Shown piece by piece: positions 1 through 12,202 of a DNA stretch of 64,000 bases (position 1 is the first letter of the stretch; each line of letters starts with the position of its first letter). This DNA comes from Hypericum androsaemum (lineage: Eukaryota; Streptophyta; Magnoliopsida; Malpighiales; Hypericaceae), in the NCBI GenBank assembly GCA_963995505.1, contig OZ023190.1, positions 1,612,001-1,676,000 of the forward strand. Direction: 5' to 3'. The position numbers and the translations under genes were made by a program. The notes beneath the pieces were generated by a model. The model was not told the DNA's origin, did no database searches, and worked only from the letters and a program-made list of their open reading frames with translations.

Positions 1-905
1 CAAAGAAAGCGAAAGGATGGAAGGCGAAATGACATCTTTGGAACTCACCTTGTCGCCGTTTTGAATTTAAAAACCATCATCGAAAGAATCCTTACCGTCA
101 TCAGAGTCTCGGACAACCGGAATAGACGTCATTCCACCCTACGAAATGGCAGCGGGTATCGGTGCACAGACTTGTGCTGCCACCGCCTCCAACTTTGAGC
201 CTTGGACTACTCTAGCGGGTGTAACAGCTACCGTATCAGGCACAACGGTATTATTGGAACTCAGTTCCTATAGCTCAGAAGCCGACTCAGAATAAAATAG
301 CCCAGGATCAATACCGAATTCTTTGACAAAAATGGTTTACGAGGATCCCCTAATCAAAGCAGGCACCGATAGATGTATGAGCTTAAAAATACTGGTAGAA
401 ACTAGGACTCCCACATAATCAAGCCTGCCCTCGGCTGGACGGTAGTCGACTTTGACAATTGAACCCACGGATCTCAAAAGTTCATCAAAGAATCCAGCAC
501 ATCGAGCATTGAGTGGAACACCATATACCTCAAGCTAAGCACGACACTATGTCATTGGGCTCGAAGAGCTCTATTCCTCGGTATGGGCAAAAAGGGTCTT
601 AAGTTTTGGCAATCAAGAGGTCTTCTCTTCCATGTCATTGAAGGTAATCAGGGCCTGCACTTCACCTAGCAAGTGAATGGAAGCCGATGTAAGCCCACAG
701 CTGAGCATTATGTCCTCCAGATTCTCCAACTGCTTAACATTCTCTCCGTGATGATCACCAGGCTTCTTAGAAGCCAATCTTCTACAGGAGGGGGCGAAAA
801 GGTAATTGGGGTAGCTCCAGGAGTCTGCGGAGTCTCCACCGAACGAGCTGCAATGGAAGTGAACGAGCTGCCGATCCTCAATATTGTTCCCCACAAGTTC
901 CACAA
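1..905 (-). pseudogene. Decayed LINE ORF1 (DUF4283-type nucleic-acid-binding protein)
   Basis: Reading the minus strand from about 905 down to 1 gives a broken protein that follows the usual order of the DUF4283 protein of plant L1-type LINEs. A segment reading LGEVQALITFNDMEE lies at about 610-660. Then comes LEVYGVPLNARCAGFFDELL at about 470-530, then RPAEGRLDYVGVLVSTSI at about 385-440 and IFVKEFGIDPGL near 310-340. Stops and frame changes interrupt it: a stop before LEVYG, a TAA near 345 and further stops near 290. The family is known as the RNA-binding ORF1 product of plant non-LTR retrotransposons; here it cannot be functional. The endonuclease and reverse transcriptase part is not in the window, because the left edge cuts the element. 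The identification rests on my recognition of the family pattern. Confidence 0.7.
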
Positions 906-1020
906 AAAGCAGTTAGCAGAGTGGGTGTGGGACAAGATATCACCGACCAAAGATACAATTCATTTGTTAAGTTACTATCAATTTTATAAGGTTATATTAT
1001 AGTTATATACATTTTTAATT

Positions 1021-2492
1021 AGGCAAATTACTCTCACATCCCTGTACTTTGGTCACCCTCCCTCTAGGGTCCCTGACTTTTAGAAAATGATTGTCCCGCC
1101 CCTAAGTTTTGATGATAATAGACTCTCGGATTCCTGGAGCCAGAATATTCTTTTTTCTCTGGTGAACCCCCACTTGAAATGACTAAAATATCCCTCCCCC
1201 TAAAAAAAGACCATCTTTCCTTCCCCTTCTTCTTCCTCCCACTTCATCTTCTTCCTCCCCCCCTTCAACCAAAACCAAAACCAAAACTAAAAAATAAATC
1301 TAAATATTTTTAGTAAGAATCAAAACTAATTAGAAAGAATCAAAACTAATTAGAAAGAATCAAAATTTTAATAACCCTAATTTTCAAAAGTCTAATTCGA
1401 ATTAAAAATCTAAATCTAATTTTATAATTAGGGTTTTTTTTGAAGGTTATATTCATCCAAACCTTCCTCGGTATTTCTATCTCCTCCATCCAAACCTTCC
1501 TCGTGTTCTTCCTCGTTGTTCTACCTCCTCCATTCAAACCTTCTCCCGCCTCCCTCGCCCGCTGCTGCTGCTCCTCGGGGCGTTCATCCGCCTCTCCTCC
1601 TCCTCCCTCTGTCTCTCTGCCGCCTCCCTCCTCGCCTCTCTCCTCTTCACCTTCTTCCTCTCCTTCCTCTTCTCCTTCCTACTCCCCGCCGTTGCCTTCT
1701 CCTACTCCTCTCTGGCTCCCCCATCTCGCCCTTCTCTTACTTCTTCACCCATCATTTCAAATCTTATCTTTCTTTTTCTTTTCGGTTAAACCTCACAAAA
1801 ATTCATCAGTTGTTTCTTATCAGTTATCAGAGAAAGCTGTTGATGGATTTTTTTTATTCGGGCCACCAGGCGGGGTTGGTACCCATGGGTTGCGGCCTGT
1901 ACTCCGCTGTCTCTCCAGATTGACGACGATTTAGTTTTTTGATTTAATGTTAGGGGAGGGAGATCTTGAACCCGTCGTCCGACGGCATCTCTAAATGATG
2001 GTCGTCGGGTTGCTGCCGCTGCCGCAGGGGTCGGGGAGGGAGTTCCTGAACCCGCTGTCCGACAGCATCTCCAACCTCCGCTTGGATGACAAGAGCTCGA
2101 ACGTGCTTCATGGGGAGTTCATCTACAGTTGATGTTTTTCATTCCTCATTTTTTTTGTTCATTCTTGAATCGTTGCTGATTTTCTTTTGTTGTTGGATTT
2201 GGATGTGTTTGGAGCTTGGGTTGAAGATGATGAAGCCATTTTCTTTTGGTTTTGGATGAGGTGCGAGGAAGAAGATAACTATGAGAAAGTTGGGTTTTTT
2301 TTTATTTTTTTAGTGGGAGGGGTATTTTGGTCATTTCAAGTGGAGATTCGCCGGAGAAAAAGGAATATTCCGACTCCAGGGACCCGAGAGTCTATTATCA
2401 TCAAAACTTAGGGACGTGATAATCATTTTCCAAAAGTCAGAGACCCTTGGGGGAGGGTGACCAAAGTACAGGGACATGAGAATAATTTGCCC
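1021..2492. mobile_element. Mutator-like non-autonomous TIR element (copy 1)
   Basis: The two ends are inverted copies of each other over about 120 bp (1021-1140 and 2372-2492). The left end starts AGGCAAATTACTCTCACATC and the right end reads, reverse-complemented, GGGCAAATTATTCTCATGTC. The flanks carry a perfect 9-bp direct repeat TTTTTAATT at 1012-1020 and 2493-2501, the target duplication length typical of the Mutator superfamily. There is no transposase. The interior holds a C/T-rich stretch coding only low-complexity Pro/Ser runs, plus a GC-rich patch (about 1950-2130) unlike the AT-rich surroundings that could be a captured gene piece. The same TIR family recurs at 33657-34044. Confidence 0.9.
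1954..2130 (+). repeat. Duplicated GC-rich patch inside TIR element, possible captured gene piece
   Basis: A block of about 40 bases beginning GGGGAGGGAG and containing GAACCCG..GTCCGAC..GCATCTC occurs twice, near 1954-1995 and 2034-2074. The second copy reads on through an open stretch ending with LHGEFIYS and a stop at about 2130. Composition differs sharply from the host element, as in Pack-MULEs that have picked up gene pieces. I do not recognise the parent gene. Confidence 0.4.
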
Positions 2493-2501
2493 TTTTTAAT
2501 T

Positions 2502-3737
2502 TGTTATATGTGAAAAATACTTTTTAATGTCGGATAAACCTAACAGATGAATTTTGGTGAGAATTGCAGGTAAGTGGACAAATTATCCTCATGTCGTGTC
2601 CAATTCCATCCGTTGACCAGTGACCACTTCCAAAATCTAACGTCACTAAAAAATCCTAATGAACCTAAAAACAGTATATTCAAAACGAAAATTGATTTCG
2701 GAAGGCCTTGGATACGTAATGGATCTTGAAGTACTATTTCCGCTTCACCCTGACCAACACTTGGACTCTAATACACAATTTCGGTCTAATATCCTCGTCT
2801 ACTGTTATATTCATAATTAACGACTAATATTATAGTTACAATATTTTTTAATTTTATAATAGAGTAATTTTTTTAATCATAGACTTTAGACTTTAAACTG
2901 TCCACGTGCCACCACAACATAGTCATTGTTTTCTTAGAACCTAAGAAATAAAAACCAACAAATATTTATTAGTATGTGTCGGAATTGAATATTTTGTTGA
3001 CAAGGAAATTATATTGAGAAATGAAAATCTTTCTTATATAATGGTTCGTTTGTTCAGCCACAAAATAATATCCATTCACGAGCCAAAACTTCCGCGTCTA
3101 ATCAATGTAAGATAGATTTACTTAAATATATTGATTGAATTCTTACTAACTATTCATAATATTCGAATCTAAATATATTCAAAAAACCCACCTAAATCTA
3201 AAACCCAACGAAAAAGATTCAGCAGGAAAAAAAAAACAAAAGGAAGATATATGATATATCTCCATCTATTTAGATTAATCCAAAAGAAAAAACAGGGTGG
3301 GGCCCTCTTAAGTATCCTTCAAAGCGGAAGCGAAAATCTCAAAGAAAGAGCAAACAAATAAAAATAAAAATAAAAACTCTGTTTTAAAAGCGCCATCTTT
3401 CCAATATCCTCCACCGACTCAGCTTCTCCACTCTCCGACCAGCTCCAATCCGCACCGTTTCAGTTCGGTACTCGTCTCTGGCTCTCTGCTTCTCTTTGTT
3501 CCTCGCTAGACCTCCCATTGTTTTTCCTTTTTTAATTTTTTTCCTATTTGTTTAGGTGCTGGTAATTTTCTTAAGTGGCGGCGGCGGCGGCGGCTCTGAT
3601 AGCTTCTGGGGCCGTTGTTATCTGTGTACAGAGCAAAACCCAGAGAGGGAAAACCCTAAATATATTTCCTTTATTGTCGGATTATATTGGTTGGTTCTTA
3701 GTTTTATACGTATAATAGGAAGGATTGTTGTGTTTTA
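2502..3737 (+). promoter_or_regulatory. Upstream region and 5' leader of the PB1/Raf-like kinase gene
   Basis: AT-rich sequence from 2502 to about 3300 shows no gene that I can support. From about 3400 the sequence becomes C/T-rich (CTCCACCGACTCAGCTTCTCC region, CTCTCTGCTTCTC repeats), as plant 5' leaders often are. A likely leader intron lies between the CT-rich part and the coding start at 3738, since several candidate GT and AG borders occur there, but I could not settle them. A short GGC repeat (GGCGGCGGCGGCGGCGGC) occurs at about 3575-3593. Confidence 0.45.
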
Positions 3738-6700
3738 ATGGCGTTTGATCAGAACTCTGTACCCAAGGATTTGAGACCAATTAACATAGTTAGGACAGTG
3801 CCTGATGAACCCCGCATTTCTCCCGCGGCCACCGTCGCTGCGGTCCCCACTTCCGGTGGGGCTGCCGTGGTTGCGCCGGGTCCCGGTATGGTGGCTATAG
3901 GAGGTGCTAGAAGTCCTGACTTTTATGGTAGCCCTGAGGGGTTTGTCCCTGTTTTTTATCCGGCTGGAGTTTCGGATGCTGGGCTTGTCGGGTTGGGGTA
4001 TAGGGGCCCGCCACCAGCTGGAATGGGTCAGTGGGCCACAATTCGGCCGGTTGCTGTTGGGAATGTGAGTGTTGGATTGAGTAATCCGGGTGGTGGGCTT
4101 GGTTGTAGTCCAAGTTTGAGTAATAGGGTGGTGGCCAATGCTGTTGATGTTGCAGGCAATGACACTGCTGGTGGGCTTGGCTGTAGGCCTAGTTTGGGGC
4201 ATCAGATTGATGGTAGCAGGAGCACTGAGATGGCGGGGATGGCTGTCGGTTCTAATTTGAGTGCTAGGAATCTGGGAAGTGGCAGTGGGGCGGATCATTT
4301 GAGCGAAGAAGGTGGGGATGATTCAGTGTCGGGCAAGAAAGTGAAGTTTTTATGTAGTTTTGGAGGGAGGATATTGCCCAGACCGACTGACGGCATGCTG
4401 AGATACGTTGGCGGGCAAACGAGGATTATTAGTGTGAGAAAAGATGTGAGCTATAATGAGCTCGTGCGGAAGATGGTAGATACTGTTGGTCAACCTGTGG
4501 TTATCAAATATCAGCTTCCTGATGAGGATCTGGATGCGTTGGTATCAGTTTCCTGCCCAGATGATCTTGATAACATGATGGAGGAGTATGAGAAGTTAAT
4601 TGAGAGGTCCACTGATGGATCTTCTAAACTGAGGGTGTTTTTGTTTTCCCCTGCTGAACTTGATGCTTCTGGTATGGGGCAATTTGGGAATTTTAATCAT
4701 GGTGGGCAAAGATATGTTGATGCTGTGAATGGGGTTATGGAAGGTGGCAGTGGTTATATTGTTCGGAAGGAAAGCATTGCCAGTGCAACTTCAACGCAAA
4801 ATTCTGATTTCAGTGCTACTGAGGCAGTTGACAGCGGAATGCATGCTCATGGGGATGTAACTGGGCCACCGTCATCCAGCATGCTTTATCCTACTTCCCG
4901 AGATGCTGCTCAGAAGACTGTGCTATTGGATCCTGATGCTACAGCATTTTCTGATGCATCCCCAGTGAGCAATCCAGTTGTCAAGTCTGGTCCGCCCCAA
5001 ATGTCTTCGCTGCAACAAGTTGAAAGGTCCATGCCTCCTTCCATGCAACAACATCAGTTAGATTACAATCTCCATCAAACTCCTGGAATAGGCGTCTTGC
5101 CACCTACCCATCCGTTGCATAGTTATGTGGATCCTCGCCAAGAAATTGTGAACTCCACAGACTATGTAGCTCGTCCTGCCCAAATGGAATTTTCAAATGC
5201 CCAATTGTTAGGGCCTTTTTCTTCCCCTCACCAGGTTCAGGATGGTAACAGGATTGGAGCTAACCAGTTTATTCCATCTGTGCATATGACTATGATGCCT
5301 TCAACCTCTCATGTAGCAATGAGGCCAAATATGGTTCAACAATTAGTGCAACCCCAGGGAACTAGGCTAGTTCAAATTCCTATTGATCCAAGCTACAATG
5401 GGTATCATCTCCATTTCTCTCCGGCAATGGCTGGTGGAGGCTACGGCTGGCAAAATGTCCCTCAGCCTGAGCATGTTGTGCTCTCTGATGGATCAGTTCC
5501 ACAGCAACAGGTAGTTTTTCCTAAAGTGAATCCGAGGTCGGAAGATTGTTTTATGTGCCAGAAAGCTCTGCCTCATGCACATTCGGATTCTTTGGTACAC
5601 GATCAAAGGGATGGTAGAGCGAGCCCCTTATCTGAATCGACTTCCATTCATCAAAGTCTCCATCTGGAAAAGGCTGCAAAAGACCGACCCACCTACCAGG
5701 TCGCAGTGACTGGGCCGTTAGCAGATGGTATGATTGAACAAGGTGCTGGTGCTTGGCCTTGTGTTCCCACTCACGTGAATCATCAGGTGGCGAGATCATG
5801 GGCTGATCCATGTCTTTACTCTCAGAATGTAGAGGTTCCTAATGAATATGACAGGAATGCTGTTGGGAGAGCCAAAAATTCTGATCAAGTTAAGGTTTCA
5901 GTTCCATATAGCTTTATGGATTTGCAAGGCGATGAGAAGGCTCCTTATGGTTTGTTATCAGGTGCAGTTCCTCAATCTCGAGTGGAGGATTCTGCGTTGC
6001 AGCATGCTTTGCCAGCCCAGCATCATATTAGACAGGAGGTCTTACCAAATAAACCTACTGACGTGTCCCACGTTACTGGGTTGCCTATTCAAGGTTCTGA
6101 TTACCCGCTTCAAGAGTCCCTGAAAGAGTACAGTGGTGAGCTCCCTCGTGTTGTTTCCAGAGAAAATGTAGCGGAGTACAACACTTCATATGACCGTTCG
6201 AAGCCAATTGATTGGATGATGGAGAGTCTCCGGATAGGCCATCCCAAAGTTTCTGCTAATGTTGAGCAGAATAGGCTGGACGATAAGATCCAGCAAATGG
6301 TCGGAAGGGAGACACTTATGGATGACTCCTTTCGCCAGTCTCAGATTTTCCTGGAACCAAATAATGTTAAGCAAATGGGTGCATTATCTGCTTCTGCTGT
6401 AGTCTCTTACGCAAGCTCTCAACCTTCAGAAATTAATCCAGCATACATACCATCTACTGCTGGAGTCCATCAACTAGTTACTGGGGAAGTTAATCAAAGT
6501 GACCATGAAGTCTATGGAGTTGAACCTGCTTATGTAAATCCCTCTGCGGTCGCTACTGATGCATCAACGTTGCAACAAGATCCTTGTCTAGGTGGCAATG
6601 TGGAAGCTACTGCTTCTGATGTTGCTGCAACATCCGGCGGAATGGGAGACTTCCAGGACTCATTGAATTCGCTTTTCAGCAGTCAGGATCCATGGAACTT

Positions 6701-9346
6701 GAGGCATGATAACAACATCTTTCCTCCTAAACCGAGTAAACTTATCACGAGGAAAGATGCTTTTGCTGAGAACAGCTTGGACAATTCTAGGGAGCTGGTG
6801 AATGATGTCCTGATTGATGGATTTCCCCAGACATTGAATAATTTTGACAGCAATTTCAGCACAGAGCAGGTTCGGTCATCCACTGTTGAGAACCTTTCTG
6901 TCTAATCAGGTGTGCACTCTAGGCTGTGTGCTTCCGTTGCATGTATATGTTAGCAAGCCTTATACGAGTTCAAGCAAACTGCTTTGTTCATTGTGTTGAC
7001 TTGGTAATAGTTCAATTAATTTCAAGTCCCAATGGAAATCATCTCACAAATTTGGTCTCATCTTTGAAATGCCAGTTGAGGAACAGATCAAGCAAGAACT
7101 TCAGGCAGTGGCGGAGGGTGTAGCAGCATCTGTTTTCCAGTCTGGTACCACCGTTTCAGACTCATCAATTGGCAAAAGAAACGAGTCCACTTATGTATCA
7201 TATCAAGACAACGAGGTTTCAAATGAAGACATTGACATACAGCACAAGACCAAGTTTGAGGTGCAGAATTCTCTTGTGAAATGATGATTCCCTACCCTAG
7301 TGTCTCATTTGGCAAGTTGAATTTCCTCTGATTGGTTCTTCGAACATGGCAGAGCATAAAGAGTAAGGCACCTGAAAAGGTGAACATTGGATTTCCTGGT
7401 TCAGATGGCATTGGTCGGTTACAGGTTTGAACTTTTCCCTTTTCCTTTCCTTTTTCATTTTGTGATGAACTGTTATATCTTGTATGAAGTCTAATGACCT
7501 TTAATTTTACATGTTTTTGTGCTGGCAGATCATTAAGAATTGTGACCTGGAGGAGCTTCGTGAACTGGGTTCTGGTACCTTTGGCACTGTCTATCATGGG
7601 AAATGGAGGGGCACGGATGTTGCAATCAAACGGATCAATAATAGGTGTTTTGCTGGAAAACCTTCTGAACAGGAGCGAATGGTTTGTTCTCTCTTTTTCC
7701 CTTTGACAAGGTCTTGAAATTTTGAACTTCTGACGTATGCACGACATCCTGACTCTCTTACTATATCTCAATATAGGTAGATGATTTCTGGAATGAGGCG
7801 ATTAACCTTGCTGACTTGCACCACCCAAATGTGGTAGCCTTTTATGGGGTTGTTCTTGATGGCCCTGGCGGTACTGTTGCAACTGTGACTGAATACATGG
7901 TCGATGGTTCTTTGAGAAATGCTTTGCAGAAGAATGAGAGGTATCTTCTTTGTCTTCCTTGTTTCTTACTTTTACTTTAGCAGATGTTTACATGTTCGGT
8001 CTTCCAAAAAATATACATGCTGATATGCCATCTGATATTTAATTAGGAGCCTTGACAAGCGTAAACGTCTGTCAATTGCTATGGATGTGGCATTCGGGAT
8101 GGAGTATCTGCATGGAAGGAACATTGTGCACTTCGATTTGAAGAGTGACAATTTACTTGTCAATCTTCGAGATCCTCATCGTCCAATTTGCAAGGTCGGT
8201 AGCTTGTTGAATTAAGTTCTTATTTATACTGCTGATGACCTATGTGCTTCATTCACTGCTGTTGGTGTCCGCCGAAAACTTTGGTAATTTCTGGATATTG
8301 TTTTATAACTTTACATAACTATAGAGTTGATTGCTGGATTTCTCCATCTAGAGAGATCTGAAACTGCTATCGCTAAGGCGTACACTGATTACAACTCTGA
8401 AATGGAGTGGGAGAATGATCAAGTATTCTTATGTTAAGGATGAGGAATGAATGCACTTTTTGTAGAAGCTAAGTTGCAAACTCATGTTGGGAAAGAAAAG
8501 AGTGAACGTTCTGTCTTGCTTAGATTTGTAGCAGAAGTTATGTCACTAAGATATTTTTACAAATTTGGTTCAGTGCACTTTAACCATTTGGCTTGACTTC
8601 TGTTAGTTGGATGTAGTAATTTGAGGCATAAACTTTTCCTTAACTAGGTTGGTGACTTGGGACTGTCTAAGGTGAAATGTCAAATTTTGATCTCCGGTGG
8701 CGTGCGGGGAACACTTCCCTGGATGGCACCAGAGCTACTCAATGGTGGCAACAGACTTGTCTCCGAGAAGGTTTGTTTGTAATATGGACTGAATGCTCTA
8801 CTTTTCTCCGCAGCTTGATTTTCGATGCACGAGACTGGCATCTTGATTGTCCTTTTCGAAATGTCTAAGCGGGCATTTCCCATTTTGGCTTGCACTTGCA
8901 AAACCTATTTGAGTTATAACATGGTCAATTCAGGTGGACGTGTTCTCATTTAGCATTGTGCTATGGGAACTTCTTACTGGGGAGGAGCCCTATGCTGATT
9001 TGCATTATGGAGCCATCATCGGTAAGCTGTAGTTTCTACCAGCAATGTCGCTACGCACTAGATGTCTAATCTGCCTTGAACGTCTCGCTAACCTCTTCCG
9101 TTGCAAAATGCATTCTCAGGTGGAATCGTAAGCAATACGTTGAGGCCGCCTGTACCCGAGTCCTGTGACTCCGAATGGAAATCGCTGATGGAGAGATGCT
9201 GGTCTCCAGAACCGAAAGAGAGACCAAGCTTTACAGAAATCGCGAACGACCTCCGGGCCATGGCATCCAAAGTTCCTCCTAAAGGTCAGCAGCAAGCCGC
9301 ATCCGCATCCGCTCCGCCCCTTGTTCAGAAATTATCATATGTTTAG
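3738..9346 (+). CDS. PB1-domain Raf-like (MAPKKK group B) protein kinase, interrupted by an in-frame TAA
   Basis: Nine exons fit GT-AG borders and keep one frame: 3738-6909, 7076-7260, 7353-7424, 7529-7681, 7777-7940, 8047-8194, 8648-8770, 8934-9021, 9120-9346 (4332 nt, exactly 1444 codons). A PB1 domain spans about residues 200-300 ([16 protein letters not shown] to SKLRVFLF), followed by a long low-complexity linker. The kinase has GSGTFG (about 1157-1162), the ATP lysine in VAIK (1177), HFDLKSDN with the catalytic Asp near 1279, and GDLG in place of DFG, which is normal for this plant family (Arabidopsis At1g16270 and At1g79570 are the type). It is a cytosolic signalling kinase. The oddity is TAA at 6903-6905 (codon 1056): without readthrough or other splicing, translation gives a 1055-residue protein with PB1 and linker but no kinase. 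No donor before the TAA matches the phase of the next acceptor. Everything else looks under selection, so a recent mutation or base error is likely. Confidence 0.85.
6903..6905 (+). other. In-frame TAA just before the exon 1 donor of the Raf-like kinase
   Basis: The codon order is TCT GTC TAA TCA G, then the donor CAG/GTGTGC at 6909/6910. The acceptor GCCAG/TTGAGG after 7075 has the matching phase, giving GTT GAG GAA across the junction and entering the conserved stretch [18 protein letters not shown]. The stop therefore sits inside the best-fitting exon and not in an intron. Confidence 0.75.
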
Positions 9347-10840
9347 TGGTTTGTCTTCAGAATTAGGGGGTGGAAACATGACTTAAGACCAAAGAAATAG
9401 AAATAGAAGAAAAAGGAAAATGAGTTTTGGGTCCGTGTTAACAAGGTTGGGAGATGCCATGTCTTTATGGCTTGTTGAGATAGCAAAATTTTCCCCTCTT
9501 TACAGGCATATGTTCATCTGCAAGTTATTGCAACAATACAAAATGGTTGTCTGTTTTGTTTTTGTTTTCAAAATTTCGTGTGCTATTTGGATACTTTACT
9601 GGTTGTCAATCACTCGAATTCAAGACGATATAAATCGTGACCACCGACGCTTTTTAATCATAGTCAACACGATATAAAGGATTCCCTAATTTAATTCTTC
9701 TTCTAAATTATCGTAAATAGGCCGCTATTCGCTCTTGGACATCTTTTTTGGGTAGAACTCTTGGACATATTGTCTATATCACAGCGAAACTTATATCCTC
9801 TGGTCCTCGATTATTCGATCTCCTGGGCTTAGGCGGGTGTTATTCGATCTGCCCCTATGTTCCGTAGTGTTTAATCCTAGGCTCCCTAACGCTGTTGCTG
9901 ATCACGTTTGTAGGCAACATCGACTAGGACTTCTTCCGAGCAATTAGGCCCATACTTTATAGCTCGATGCACTATTATATTCGGATTTCCTAACATAAAT
10001 ATATATAAGCTAAGTAACGTTTTCTTTCCCCCAAAAAAATAATAATAATTTCAGGTGCTTTTTTAATACGGTTTGTTTTTTTCTCCAAGGGCTGGATTCA
10101 GTGTTGTCGAGGTCCAGCAACATAATTCAGACAACGTGAAACAGTATCGCGCGTATGATATAGTGTGATGACGGTATTATACATGAAAAATTTGGGAAAC
10201 ACAAAAAATTACAAAAATTGATGCACAGAAAAAAAACTCAAATAAATTAGTTACAGAAGAGAAAATCACAAGAAAAATTTCAACCTCCGGTGGTACAATA
10301 AACTCAAAATATATAATTAAACTAGAGTAGCCATCTCGTAACTATATAATCTGCTTATAAAAAAATTATCGTATTTATATCTATTAGTGTGTTCCCTATA
10401 TTTATCTGTATCTTTCCCAATCTAGCCTAATCCAGGATTAGGATATTTGCCGGCTTCAGTTTTGACTAGTAAATCTAATTTGGATGTATTAAACGTGTTT
10501 GATAAATTCCTCGTCCAGTTGTAGAGTACAAGCCGGAGGAAATGGAAAATATTCGGCAACAACAGGAGGTCCCCGCGTTTCTTGTATCCTGCAACTACCA
10601 ACTAAAAGACTCGTTTGTCATTCCATTACTCATATCCGATCCGAACTAGGATTATACAATCTAATTAATGTTCAAATAATATTAAGAAACTCTTTCTTCA
10701 CTAGATACCTAATCGTTATATAACCAATTTAGAGTTTCCTGGCTCCTGCAGTCCTACAATTTCATGCAACACATATTGGATCAAAATTGAAGCTCCACCT
10801 AAAAAAGCTTCTCAATTAATAATACCCCAAAACTCCTCCA
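9347..10840. other. Intergenic stretch, no gene seen
   Basis: The 3' end of the kinase gene (an A-rich segment follows its stop) passes into AT-rich sequence with no long or family-like reading frame. I see no tRNA, element ends or clear repeats here. Confidence 0.5.
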
Positions 10841-10846
10841 CTCCCC

Positions 10847-10858
10847 ATATATTTATAC
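10847..10858 (+). promoter_or_regulatory. TATA box for the small stress-type gene
   Basis: CATATATTTATACC lies about 90-100 bp before the ATG at 10949 and is followed by a C/T-rich leader, a normal plant core promoter arrangement. Confidence 0.5.
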
Positions 10859-10948
10859 CATCTTCCTTTCCATCTCTTGTTCCATTAACTCCAATAGTTT
10901 TCGAGAGTATCTTTACCATTTGAGTCAGGCCTCGACCGGTCGATTAAC

Positions 10949-11364
10949 ATGGCCAATAATATGAATATACCTCCCCAAGAAAGGCCAATCTTCACAAGCT
11001 CGCCCATAATGGAGCACGACAAAGAGGGCGAGGTTCCGTCGTCCTCCTCCGCGGGTTGCAGCTGCTTCCAGTGAACCAGACAAGACAAGGGGAGAAGTAC
11101 TGGGTGGCGGAGAAGTTGAGGGAGGCCAAGGAGTATTCCGACCTGGTCGCTAAGCCCAAGTGGAAGAATCTCATAAGGAAGCTTGGACCGTACGTTAAGA
11201 GCAAGAGGAATCACCAGCAGCGGCAATTCTCCCAGTACGACGCCAAGAGCTACGCGTTGAACTTCGATCGTGGGGTTGAAGAGGAACACGACGGGTTTTT
11301 TAGGAATGGCCCTTCCAGGTTCCCTCCTACTCCGCCAATGGACGCCATCAAGAATTTGAGATGA
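10949..11364 (+). pseudogene. Small stress-induced-type protein gene with a frameshift
   Basis: The second part reads EKYWVAEKLREAKEYSDLVA, then KPKWKNLIRKLG, then FSQYDAKSYALNFDRG, ending in DAIKNLR and TGA. This matches a plant family of short 'stress-induced' proteins (the At1g35210/At1g72240 group as I recall it), known for a PKWKxFIRK block and a YDxxSYALNFD block; the molecular role is not known. The ATG at 10949 opens a frame that reads to AGCSCFQ and then hits TGA at 11072, while the conserved part is in another frame. The family normally has a GCxCF stretch there, so the two halves belong together and a small insertion or deletion near 11060-11080 separates them. A short intron is possible but I see no good borders. 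The TATA box and leader are intact, so the break is either recent or a base error. Confidence 0.55.
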
Positions 11365-11459
11365 CAATAATGATAATGACGATGGAGAATATTTAGATTC
11401 CAATATTGTCGGATTCGGGTTTTTCAATGGTATTTTTTAAGTTCATCTGACTAAACCAA

Positions 11460-11600
11460 TACTGTATAGGAAAGGCTTCCATCTTCTGTTTGTTCGACTT
11501 TGCTGCCTTTAACGCTTTGATGGTTGTGTTATCCTTAGAAAACCCAGTTGTATATATTTACTTATTTAGTTGAGGATGTGATTAGTTCTGTGTACTTGGG
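11460..11600 (-). pseudogene. Orphan 5' end of a lectin receptor kinase gene
   Basis: On the minus strand the start context CAGAAG-ATG and the codons for MEAFPIQ are present (start near 11484), and the leader upstream (about 11490-11600) matches the leader of the copy at 26371 almost base for base. The rest of the coding region is absent; sequence to the left of 11460 is the 3' flank of the stress-type gene. This marks the left end of the receptor-kinase array, where a whole gene body has been deleted. It also supplies the empty site for the SINE at 26404-26533. Confidence 0.75.
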
Positions 11601-12165
11601 CAAACCGGTATTCCAACATACTAATTAATTCAATTTCTAACAAATCTTTGTAAGTGTGGCTGCCGTATAACTTAAATTTTTTATACCTACTAGGGTTTAA
11701 ATTTTAATCTACTAAATATTTATAATATTTTGTGTCGTTGAATCGTAAGTTTTTTGATTCATGTGTGGAAACTATTTTCAAAGTATAGACACAGGATCCA
11801 GAAAATCAATTTTGTTTGAAGTCAGTAAACAATTCCATACATGAAGTCTTGCCGGCATGTATATTCGCGATGTGATACTCTTGTATCCGGAAAATATATA
11901 TTCGCTAAAGAATGAAAGCGAGTATTTTATTTGGTGATATTCTTGTATCCAAATATTTTTTTAATACAAATTTAGATATCGAATTTAAATTATCCAAGTT
12001 AAAAATTTTGGGAATAGATTGGATGTTGTTTTTAATAGAGTTAGTAGAATTATCCGGGAAAAAAAATTAATACCATCACTAAACGTAACATGGTATACCA
12101 TTATACCATCAATAATTTATTCGCAATATGGTGTACCACTATTCACTATATAACTTTGTATATTT

Positions 12166-12202
<37 letters not shown>

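Noticed and set aside
1440..1934. Pro/Ser-rich open frame of 164 codons
   Set aside because: Low-complexity C/T-rich interior of TIR element 1; no start context, splice or family evidence.
3735..4298. 187-codon open frame antisense to the Raf-like kinase exon 1
   Set aside because: Shadow of the real exon; Thr/Pro/Ser-rich with no family features.
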